64,000 nucleotides of DNA from positions 98,362,171 to 98,426,170 of the forward strand of contig CM053144.1 of assembly GCA_028571685.1 (NCBI GenBank), read 5' to 3'. Origin of the DNA: Heterohyrax brucei. Lineage: Eukaryota; Chordata; Mammalia; Hyracoidea; Procaviidae. Below, one piece after another: positions 35,294 through 44,304 of the stretch (within the stretch, counting starts at the first letter, position 1; each line of letters begins with the position of its first letter). The notes under the pieces were generated by a model, which worked only from the letters and a program-made list of their open reading frames with translations, had not been told where the DNA came from and searched no databases. The translations under genes and the position numbers were made by a program.

Positions 35294-35698
35294 TGTTGCA
35301 TCCGGCACCCCAGTGACCAACACTGGGAAAAATCCATATCCAAGGGAGACACGAAAGGGGATGAGAAAAAACTCACTCACATCACACAAGATAAAGTTGA
35401 GGCCAAGTGGGACTAAGGTCTCTGATGGAGAGCAATGGTCACTTTCTCAATAGAAAACTTTATTTATAGGGTTACAATCAGGAGGAGGTTGGCAGGGCAG
35501 TCTATTTTGCCAAAAGTGGTTACAATGGCATTGGGACATCTCATGATTGGCTGACTAATATACACAAGTATCATCAAGGCACGAGGTAGGAAAAAGAGGC
35601 AAAGGTCAGGCTTTCCTGGAGGCTCTGCCATACCTGAGAAAAGCCTAAACCTACATCAGTAAGAAAATAGGTGGGACAGCACATTCCAGCCCGCAGCA
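35294..35698 (-). mobile_element. Solo LTR with perfect 6-base target duplication, antisense
   Basis: Element begins TG ('tgttgcatccggcacc') and ends CA ('ccagcccgcagca'). It is flanked on both sides by 'tcaagg' (35288-35293 and 35699-35704), and L1 sequence joins cleanly across it. Read on the minus strand it contains a combined TATAAATAAAG segment (around 35459-35470) that could serve as TATA box and poly(A) signal. No internal retroviral genes are present, so it is a recombined solo LTR. A six-base duplication fits class II (ERVK-like) integration better than ERVL, which is inference. Confidence 0.85.
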
Positions 35699-36085
35699 TC
35701 AAGGACTATCCAAAATCAAAAGAATTACAACACGCAGCCAGAGAGGAAAACCTAGAAATAACAACACCAGAACAATAGAAGAGGGACTACACAGTTTAGA
35801 AACAGAAATTTATAATGGAATGGAAGATAAGGTACCACAAAGTAATAAACGGCTCAAATCCAGGAAGATAAGGATAAATTTCAAGGTAACCACAAAGAAA
35901 ATTAATAAACCTATTTCATCAAAGTAAAGAAGAAAAACATAAAGTCTCAATAAACAAAATCCATATATACAAAAGAAATGAAAAGGAAATTCACAAACCA
36001 AAAGAATTCAGTACAGATGAGTAAAAGGAGTCAAAAAATGTCAGCACCATGAAAAAAGTACTACAAAATAAAAGCAATAAACTCA

Positions 36086-36640
36086 TAACTGTCAACAATT
36101 ACGCTGAATGTAAACTTAAATGTACCCATAAAGAGACAGACAAAATGGGTTAAAAAAAAATAAGATTCACCAAATCAAAACTATAATGAGATACCATCTC
36201 ACCCCCGACAAGGCTGACATCAATACTGGCAAGACTGTGGAGAGACTGGAACCCTTTCTATACTGCTGGTGGGCATGTAAAGTGGTACAACCACTCTGGA
36301 AAATGGTCTGGTGATTTCTTAAAAAGCTGCAGATAGAAACAGAATATGATCCATCAATCTCACTGCTTAGAATATATTACTAGAGAAATCAGGGCTGTCA
36401 CACAAACAGATACACGCACATCAGTGTACATTTCTGCAATGTCCACAAAGGCAAAAAGATGGCATCAGCCTAGGTGTCCTTCAACAGAAGAATGGATAAA
36501 CAAACCATGATACATCCATGCAATGGAATACTGTGTGATCATACAGAACAATGACAACCTTTGGAAACACCTGATAATATGGAAGACACTATGCCAAGTG
36601 AAATCAATCAGTCACAAAAGGACAAATACTGTATGAGACC
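36086..36640 (+). pseudogene. L1 ORF2 start joined directly to ORF2 C-terminus
   Basis: 36086-36150 covers the first ~25 codons ('gtcaacaattacgctgaatg'). After an A-run at 36151-36160 the sequence is already 'tataatgagataccatctca', which in the young copy is at 38843-38865 near the ORF2 end. The remainder carries the Cys-containing tail in broken frames. Endonuclease and reverse transcriptase domains are lost. Confidence 0.8.
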
Positions 36641-37016
36641 ATTATCATGACGCCTCAGGAAATGGACTCAGCCAGAAGAAAATAATCTTTGTTGGTTATG
36701 GGGTTGGGGCAGAGATTACACATTAGACAGACACTGGTTTAAGAGAAGAAAGTGACAGCACACAGCTGAAGGGAGATCAGCACTGCTGGACTATACCAAG
36801 AAGTAAAAGATTTCCTAAACACAATCCAACACTTCAAAAGTCAGAGTAGCAGAGACAGGAATCTGGGGATCATGATTTCAGGGACATCTAGGTCAACTGG
36901 CATAACTAAGCTTTATTTTTTTCAGGAAATTGTCTGCATCCCAATTTGGTGAGTGGCATCTAGGGTCTTAAATGCTAGCAGGCTTCCATTTAGGGAGCAT
37001 CAGTTGATCCCAATCC

Positions 37017-37452
37017 AGCTGGAACAAAAGACATCAAAAACAGGGAGAAAATAAGAGCATATTGTACGCCACCCAATATAGATCTCAAAAGAAAGACTCC
37101 AAGACATATTATAATCAAGCTTAACAAAATGGAACATAAGCAGCAACTCTTAAAGGCAGCAAGACTCAAGGCAAAGCTAACACGCAGAGGGAAACCCTGT
37201 AGGCTCTCGTCAGATTTCTCAGCAGAAACCATGCTGGCACGGAGACAGTGGCACAACACATTCAAAGTATTGAAGGAGAAGAACTTCCAACCAAGAATTA
37301 CATATCCTGCAAAACTGTCTTTCAAACATGAAAATGAAATTAAGACATTTCCAGATAAACAGAAACTCAGAGACTTTGTAAAAACCAAACTCAAACTACA
37401 AGAAATACTGAAAGAAGTTCTTGGCTTTGGCTTAGAAGAACGAAACCACTAA
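37017..37452 (+). pseudogene. L1 ORF1 C-terminal half, frame open
   Basis: An uninterrupted frame (methionine at 37129, stop after 37449) encodes 107 residues of the ORF1 C-terminal RNA-binding region. It includes LLKAARLKAKLTRRGKPCRL near the start, a SAETMLARRQW segment, KEKNFQPRITYPAKLSF and a TFPDKQKLRDF segment, ending a few residues after an LQEILKEVL helix. The N-terminal coiled coil is missing because the copy starts within ORF1, so the piece could not trimerise. No promoter is attached. Confidence 0.8.
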
Positions 37453-37682
37453 CTTTATATTTTAGAATGACACACTACTCAATACTCATTTAGGGAAGGC
37501 TCCAAAGTAAATCACAGCTTTGATTTGGAAAGAAGCAATCCAGTGATCATCATGAAAACTATGGTGTCATCATAATAAAAGAGGGATGTACTACAGTCGT
37601 TATAGTCCTTCCAGATGGAGAGGAAGATGACCAGACTGGTAGTAATTAAAATTGGGTTTATAAATAGTTTATTAAGGGGGGT

Positions 37683-38182
37683 TGTTTTAGTCAGCTAGGG
37701 CTGCTCTAACAGAAATACCACAGAGTGGATGGCTTTAACAAAGAAAGATTTATCCTCACACAGTCCGGTAGGTTGCAAGTCCATATTCAGGGTGTCCGCT
37801 CCAGGGAAAGACTTTCCCCTTGACGGCTCTGGAGGAAAGTCCGGTATTGCATCAGTCATTGTCCAGGGAGTGTCCTAACGCAAGAACCTCTGGTCTGAAC
37901 GACGCGCTCTGCTCCCGGTGCTGCTTGCTTGATGGTAGCGAGGTTCTCAAACTGTCCTTGGTTCTTTTTCCTTTTATTCCTTGCAAGCTAAAAGCATTAA
38001 GGGTGGGGCAAGCCATACTCCAGAGAAACTTCACCATAGCAGGAATTCACAGCCCCACCCTAATCCTTTAACATACAGGTTAGCAAAACCACACAATGGA
38101 GGACAGTCCCAAGATACTGGGAACCATATCCCAGCCAAGTGGCTGCACACATTTTTGGGGGGACACAATTCAAACCATGACA
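37683..38182 (-). mobile_element. MaLR-type solo LTR, antisense, in the young L1 spacer
   Basis: Starts 'tgttttagtcagctaggg' and ends 'aattcaaaccatgaca'. The flanking five bases (ggggt left, gggtt right) differ by one, in a G-run where an indel is likely. L1 inter-ORF sequence continues on both sides. Because it lies in a young L1, this MaLR family was active after that L1 inserted. Chance frames at 37820-38071, 37852-38037 and 37981-38244 lie in it. Confidence 0.85.
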
Positions 38183-38373
38183 GGGTTCATAGGGGCAGCT
38201 GTAAAGCACAACAAAGATGTATCATACCATTTCAAGAAATCTAACACACGAGTCTCAACAACTATAAAACCAGCTCTGAAAAAGGTGAAAAATCAACTCA
38301 CAAAAAAGAGTGTCTCAGAACAGACTAATAAGAACAACAGAGAAAACATCAACATAAAAATAAACATATCACA

Positions 38374-39340
38374 ATGGCAGCAGTGAACACATACCTATCA
38401 ACAATTACATTGAATGTGAATGGACTGAATGCTCCAGTGAAGAGACACCGAGTGTCATCTTGGATCAAAAGACACGACCCATCCATATGTTGTCTACAAG
38501 AAAGTCACTTGAGACCTAAAGACAGGAACAAACTGAAAATTAAAGGTGGGAAGAATATATATCAAGCTAAACTTTTGCTCATCCAAAGACTTTATTAATA
38601 GAATTAAAAGAACACCCACAGAGTGGGAAAAAATATTTGGCAACTCTATGTCAGATCGACGCCTGATCTCCATAATCTATAAGATACTACAAAATATCAA
38701 TAAGAAGAAGATAAACCATCCAATTAAGCGATGGGCAAAGGAGATGGACAGATACTTCACTAAAGAGGAGATCCAGGCAGCCAAAAAACACATGCGGACA
38801 TGTTCACGATCTTTAGCTATTAAAGAAATTCAAATCAAGACAACAATGAGATACCATCTCACCCCAGCAAGATTGACCATGATCCAGAAAACACAAAACA
38901 ACAAATGCTGGAGAGGCTGTGGAGAAAGTGGAACCCTCCTACACTGTTGGTGGGGTTGCAAAATGGTCCAGCCTCTTTGGAAGGCAATCTGGCGCTTCCT
39001 TAAAAAAATGGATATTGATATACTATTTGACCCAATAATTCCACTACTAGGAATATATCCTACAGATTCAAGGCCTTTCACACCAACGGACACATGCACC
39101 AGAATGTTTATTGCGGCACAGTCCACAATAGCAAAAAGGTGGAATCAACCCAGATGCCCAACAATAGAAGAATGGATAGGTAAACTGTGGTACATATACT
39201 CAATGGAGCACTACGCAATGATAAAGAATAACGATGATTCCAGGAAACCTCTCCTAACCTGGTTTCAACTGGAAGACATTATGTTGAGTGAGAGTAGTCA
39301 GCGACAAAAGGACAAATACTGTATGAGACCTCTACGATAA
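38374..39340 (+). pseudogene. L1 ORF2 with internal deletion: endonuclease start fused out of frame to C-terminal domain
   Basis: The ATG at 38374 opens the ORF2 endonuclease N-terminus (TLNVNGLNAPVKRHRVSSWI, then CCLQESHL with the glutamate of the endonuclease active site) and stays open to about codon 65 (38571). There the sequence jumps to the C-terminal third: 38546-39340 is open for 264 codons, with the C-x3-C...H-x-C type Cys/His motif in KCWRGCGESGTLLHCWWGCK around 38905-38960. The two parts are in different frames (offset +1), so no fusion protein results. The reverse transcriptase core is absent. Confidence 0.85.
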
Positions 39341-40347
39341 GATCTCAAAAACAGACTTGTGTATAGAAGAAAAGACTCTTTGACAGCTGTAAGGGAGGGG
39401 AGGGAGGGAGAGAGGGCAAGGGGGGGAGGGCTTAGTTTAGGTAGTTACTAGAAATCTAGTTAGGAGAAAGCGGTGACAGCACACGTTAGGAACAAGAACA
39501 ACATTAAGTGGACTTCAGCATAACTTGAGTACTCCTTCCATCTTAACTCAATACTGCAAGGATAGAGTAGCTGGGGTGGGGGGCGGGGGACCATGCTCTT
39601 AGGCGAATTCCAGGCCAATTGGCACAACTAGCGTTTTGCTAAGAGAGCTCTCTGTACCCCACATTGGTGAGTGGCGTCTGGGGTCTTAAAAGCTGCCAAG
39701 CTGCCATCCGAGGACACAGCAAACGGTCCCAACTCAGCAGGAACGGATGCTCACCAAGGGCCAAAATGGCATGCGGTAAGGACAACCGAGAAGACAGAGA
39801 GAACCACAAGAGTGGGTGCCTACATCGACCTGGGACCGGAAGAACCGGATGGTGCCCGGCCACCACCAGTGATAGCCATGACGGAGCTCACAGAGAGGAG
39901 CCTCACTGGCAACACAAGAATAAAAAGAGGTGCATCATGAGATCTCCACTAAAAGACCTCAATTGATGGTCCAGCAGTTTTGGGGTTCTTCTGAGAGCAT
40001 GGCCCCCGGCCCTGATGCTGCCCGTTCCCATAAATTATAACAAAGGTCCACTCCTTGGACAGGAGTGGAATGGACTTGACAATGCAGAGTAACCATATGT
40101 TGGAAGCACTTTATGGTTCTATACATCTATAGGATATCATCTTGCTGACCTCTGGCTGGAGGAAGGGGAGTGGACGGAGAGGAGGGGAAAGGAGACTGTT
40201 GGGAGGATGAGACATGTATGGAGCAGAGAGGAATAGTGTGCAGTCACCGGACAGGGAGAGAAGTGGAAGCTGCATATAGGGGGGCATGTAAATTTACATG
40301 TGAATGTACATTTTCACTTAGTTATGTTAAATAAAGAAAAAGAAAAA
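39341..40347 (+). other. L1 3' UTR with G-rich tracts
   Basis: The ~1 kb 3' UTR contains a dense G-run region at 39391-39429 (several runs of 3-8 G separated by 1-4 bases) and another at 39570-39590, then the block 'gtgagtggcgtctggggtct'. It ends in 'aatgtacattttcacttagt' and an AAATAAAG-containing A-rich tail. The same 3' end recurs at 19653, 23630, 44305, 62525 and 63575. G-rich 3' UTR tracts are a known feature of mammalian L1s. Confidence 0.8.
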
Positions 40348-41635
40348 TAGAGCCCATGCCAGAATATCTGAAGAGGCTGAGAAATTACAGAAGAGGCAGG
40401 AAAGAGAGGAAGAAAATAAAAGCTGACTCACCAAAAATAACCTACCAATTTCACAATTTTATCTACTTAAAGAGTTGTATACAGCTACCAAGCTGAAATA
40501 TCCAAACAAACAACAATTCGTATAACCAACTTTGTAGACTCTAAATACTAATTAGAGCCATCAAATGACGTACTGAAGATGAGGCAAATGCAGTAAGATC
40601 TTTTGCTCTGGCTGAACAGCTTAGCCAAGCCAAGTCCCATCAAGTCGGATCCGACTCATGGCGACCCTAGGGGCCAGAGTAGAAAAAGCGTGCTTCATAA
40701 TGTATTCAAGAATTTATTTTCCCTACAATTATAAAATGTTCTATTTTCTCTATGCTTTAAGCCCACAGACAGCATTCTGAAATATTGCCAGAATCTTCTA
40801 AATTAAGAATTAACTCTTAACCATTTTTTGCCAAAGATTTCCTAATGAGAAAAATTGAAATTCCTAGTCCTGTCCTAAATCTACTGAATCAGAACGTGCT
40901 AGAGAAAGGGCTTCTACAGAAGGTTTTCTTCCATTTTATCAAGGAAATTTCGCAAGGGACATCATCTGTGTTTGTATATTAAAATCCTCTGTAACTTTGA
41001 AAATGTTACCATAAAACATAGGTTTTAAGCCACCTGACACAAAAGCCCGTAGCAAGACAGGGATAAAGTAAATGCCCAAGAGGTTTATTATATGCCAGCA
41101 TTTAAGGGACAGGAGGAATTCCGGTCCTCAGAGCCTGTCCAAAGTAGTCAAGCAAGGTCAGGATATTTAAAGGGGAAGCTACACGCTGCCAGCCTGGGGG
41201 GCAGGGGGCAGGAGAACAATGAGGGCAATCTGGGAGAAGAGGGGCCCCTCTGAGAGCATGCCAGAAAGAAGTTGCATATCAAAAGCTGGTGTCTGCTGTC
41301 TGCTATCACTTGAGGCCAGTACTGGCACCTCCACTCACCATCTCCACTCACCTCCCCACTTGTTTGGTGTTTCCAAAGAAGCTATAAAAGCTGCAAAGAT
41401 ATTATCTCAGTGGCTTCTGTCAACTTAATGTGTGATTTCCTGGGCCACATAGTGTTAAGAAGTCAAGAATTTTAAGAAAAGCAAGTAAAACTCAGCTCTA
41501 TAAACAAGTGAAGAACTAGTCCTGACTATTTTAATTTCCCCTTAAAATTGGGGGCCTGAAGGCTCCCACCTGTTTCATAAATATGATGTCATTTCCACCA
41601 TTAAATTATGTTATATGGCACCGCTGGCCTTTTGT
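40348..41635. other. Unassigned, with an AfroSINE fragment at 40624-40684
   Basis: Apart from the antisense SINE end ('catcaagtcggatccgactc') no repeat is recognised. Frames of 67-69 codons at 41148-41428 overlap on both strands and show no domain. Confidence 0.45.
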
Positions 41636-41837
41636 TTTTGTGTGCTGCGGATGACTCAATTCCAACTCATAGCAAACCTATATGACACAATATACTTGCC
41701 TCATGGGATTTTCTAGGATATAAATCTTTATAGGAACAGAATACCATGTCTTTTCTCCCATGTGGTCCATGGTGGATTTGAACCACCAACCTCTCAGTCA
41801 GCAGCCAAGCACTTTACCATCGTACAACCAGGCACCT
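41636..41837 (-). repeat. AfroSINE long variant, antisense
   Basis: 'atgactcaattccaactcat', 'ataaatctttataggaacag' and 'gcagccaagcactttaccat'. Confidence 0.85.
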
Positions 41838-41849
41838 GAAACAAGTATA

Positions 41850-42320
41850 TATGCAGGTAGGCCTGATCTAATCACATGAGGCCTTAAAAGTAGAGAACAT
41901 GAGCTGGAAGCAAGTTACAAAGATTCAAAGCACAAGAGATATTTGATGCAGTGTTGTTAGCTTGAACCCAGAAGAGTCCGTATAAGAAGGAATGTAGACG
42001 AATTTAAGCAGCAGAGAGAGTGCCCTCAACTGACATCTAGCAGGGAAATAGAAATCTCAATCCTACAAGCACAAGGAACTGAATTTGACCAACAACACTG
42101 AACAACCTTGGAAGCAGATTCCTCCCTAAAGCTTCTAGTTAAGAGTCCAGTTTAGCTAACATCTTGATTTCCACCTTGTGAGATTCTAAACAGAGAACCC
42201 AGCCTGGCCCACCCAACTTCTGGCCTACAGAACTGTGAGATAATAAACACGCATTGTTTTAAGCCAATAAACTTGTTGTAATCCATTAATACAGCGACGT
42301 AAAATGAATATAGAACCTAG
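41850..42320 (+). mobile_element. MLT1-like LTR, sense, diverged
   Basis: 'ctgatctaatcacatgaggc', 'cttctggcctacagaactgt' and 'gagataataaacacgcattg' plus 'gttttaagccaataaacttg' follow the 3' half of an MLT1 LTR. AATAAA lies near 42242. The left boundary is not clear. Confidence 0.7.
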
Positions 42321-42589
42321 CAGTCGGTACTGAGTTGATCTAAGTGAAATGATCTATATTTCACTGATTTTGACCTAGGAAAATGGAAAATTCATGAAAA
42401 TCTCCCAGATTATTCTAACATGAAGCCATCATTTTTACAATCTATGTACTAGCCAAACTTTTCAAAACTTGAAAATCTCTCATAGACTACTTGAATGTTT
42501 TCTTTTCTGTATAAATAACTTTAAGGAGAAAATAATGTATTTTTCTTCTTTCTTTAATCTATATTAAAAAGTCAGAAATAACTTCATCC

Positions 42590-42662
42590 TGTCTACCTAG
42601 TAATCTATCTACCTACTTACCTATCTATGTGTTGATATATCCATCTATATCTACTTATAGTT
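42590..42662. repeat. Degenerate (TATC/TACC)n
   Basis: A run of 'tctatctacctacttaccta' type tetranucleotides with interruptions. The flanking stretches 42321-42589 and 42663-42879 hold nothing I recognise. Confidence 0.75.
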
Positions 42663-43614
42663 TTCTGGGGCCCTCCTCCGTCTAAGACTGTAAAACTATG
42701 GTAGAAGAGAAAGACAATAGTATCTAAGGTCCAAGTCTCAGCCTAACTGTTCAGGAAACCAAATTTTGTTTCATCACTTTCAGACTTCCCTTTTCCAGAG
42801 AGTAATTTATGATTTCAGTTCAAATTTCCCATCACATCACTAAAATTTTAAACATATTCATCACAGTTGGTGTCAGAAGCATCTTGAATAGAAACAGAGA
42901 ATACCAGAAAGATGCTAACCTATATTTTAGTGACTATGCAAAGACTATGCAAAGACTATGCAAAGTATGTAGATCATAACAAATTATGGGTACTATTACA
43001 AAGAATAGAAATTCCAGAACACCTAACTGTGCTCATGCAGAACCTGTACATAGACTATGAGGTAGTCGTTCAAACAGAATAAGGAGATACTGCATGGTTT
43101 AAAATCAGAAAAAGTGTGCAATACAGTTGTATTCTTTTACCATATTTATTCATTCTATATGCTGAGCAAATAACCCAAGAAGCTGAACGACACAAAGAAC
43201 ACAGCATGGGGATTAGAGGAAGAATCATTAACAACCTGTGGTGTAACACAGCCTTGCTTGCTGATAATGAAGAAGACTTGAAGCACTTACTAGTGAAAAC
43301 CAAAGACTACAGCCTTAAGCATGGATTACACCTCAACATAAACAAAAAATCCTCACAAGTGGTTCAATAAGCAACATCACGATAAACAAATAAAATGCTG
43401 ACATTGTCTACAAAATTTTATTTTACTTGAATCCACAATCAATGTCCATGAAAGCAGTAGTCAAGAAATCAAACAACCCATTACATTGCACAAATCTGCT
43501 ACAAATGACCTTCATAAAACGCATTAAATGTGTTAAAATGCAATGTCACCTTGAAGATTAAGATGAATCTGATCCAACCCATGGTATTTTAAATCACCTT
43601 ACATGTATGTTGGA

Positions 43615-43770
43615 AGCGCTGGTGGCATAGTGGGTTAAGTGCTATGTCTGCCAACCTGGCTGTTCAAATCTGCCAGGTGCTCCTTGGAAACTATGGGGCA
43701 GTTCTACTCTGACCTCTAGGATTGCTCTGAGTAGGACTCGACCTGATGGCAGTGAATTTGGTTTTGGGTT
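43615..43770 (+). repeat. AfroSINE, sense, nested in RTE
   Basis: 'gcgctggtggcatagtgggt', 'tgttcaaatctgccaggtgc' and 'gtaggactcgacctgatggc'. Confidence 0.9.
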
Positions 43771-43871
43771 TATATGTACATTAAAGCTGGACAATGAGTA
43801 AGGAAGACTGAAGAAGACGATGCATTTCAATTACAGTGTTGGCAAAAAATATCGAATATATCATGGACTGT

Positions 43872-44050
43872 GAAACCCTGGTTGCCTAGTTGTTAAGTGC
43901 TACATCTGCTAATCAAAAAAAAAAAAAAAAGTCAGAATCCACAAGATGTTGTTTGGAAACTCTATGGAGCAGTTCTACTCTGTCCCACAGCATTGTTAGG
44001 AATTGGAATCGACTCAGTGGCACTGGGTTTGTTTTGGGGGGCGTTTGGTT
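43872..44050 (+). repeat. AfroSINE, sense, nested in RTE
   Basis: 'aaaccctggttgcctagttg', an A-run of 15-16 bases (43916-43931) within the head, then 'ggagcagttctactctgtcc' and 'ggaattggaatcgactcagt'. Confidence 0.9.
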
Positions 44051-44304
44051 AAAAGAACAAACAAATCTGTCTTAGAAAAAGTACGAGAATGCTCCTTAGA
44101 AGTGAGGTGGCAGGATTTCATCCGACGTACTTTGGACATGTCATCAGGAAAGACCAGTACCTAGAGGACATCCAGTCAAGTGCCAAGTGCCAAGTGCCTG
44201 GTAAAAAAGAATGTCACCATAAAAGCAGACCCTAAATGAGATGGATTGACACAGTGACTAAGGATTGTGAGGATGGCGCTGGACATGGCAATGTTTCATT
44301 CTGG

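Larger units (their letters stand above)
33505..37016 (+). mobile_element. L1 copy with 5' UTR, ORF1, collapsed ORF2 and partial 3' UTR
   Basis: The 5' end ('agaggtaccacactgtcctt') matches the start of the L1 at 47785. Order: 5' UTR 33505-34385, ORF1 34390-35290, a solo LTR at 35294-35698, inter-ORF spacer 35705-36085, ORF2 start 36086-36150, directly joined to the ORF2 C-terminal end 36160-36640, then 3' UTR truncated at 37016 where the next L1 starts. About 1000 ORF2 codons are absent. Unlike the copy at 47.8 kb, its 5' UTR holds no tandem array. Confidence 0.8.
37017..40347 (+). mobile_element. Young L1 copy, 5'-truncated in ORF1, ORF2 internally deleted, full 3' UTR
   Basis: Order: ORF1 C-terminal half 37017-37452, spacer 37453-37682 and 38183-38373 split by a MaLR LTR, ORF2 5' end 38374-38571, ORF2 3' end 38572-39340, 3' UTR 39341-40325, A-rich tail. 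It begins where the previous L1's 3' UTR stops. The coding pieces are still open, unlike every other sense L1 here, so this lineage is the youngest in the window. From 38573 to the tail it is nearly identical to the minus-strand copy at 44305-46072. Confidence 0.85.
42880..44304 (+). pseudogene. RTE-clade LINE, 5'-truncated, sense, with two SINE insertions
   Basis: The copy starts within the reverse transcriptase ('acagagaataccagaaagat') and runs through 'tgctcatgcagaacctgtac', the frame 43116-43370 (LADNEEDLKHLLVKTKDY), 'gaatccacaatcaatgtcca' and the C-terminal region, to 'ggattgacacagtgactaag' and 'aatgtttcattctg' at 44304. SINEs split it at 43615-43770 and 43872-44050. A local triplication of 'gactatgcaaa' at 42932-42964 replaces the single copy found in the RTE at 27743. 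Frameshifts and stops leave no active frame. The terminal 'ttgttgttgtt'-type tail is missing because an L1 tail begins there. Confidence 0.85.

Noticed and set aside
35031-35453. 140-codon plus-strand frame as a novel protein
   Set aside because: Its first ~60 codons are the end of L1 ORF1 and the rest reads into an inserted solo LTR.
38374-39340. Possible short fusion protein from the deleted L1 ORF2
   Set aside because: The endonuclease start and C-terminal part are in different frames, so the first stops soon after the junction.
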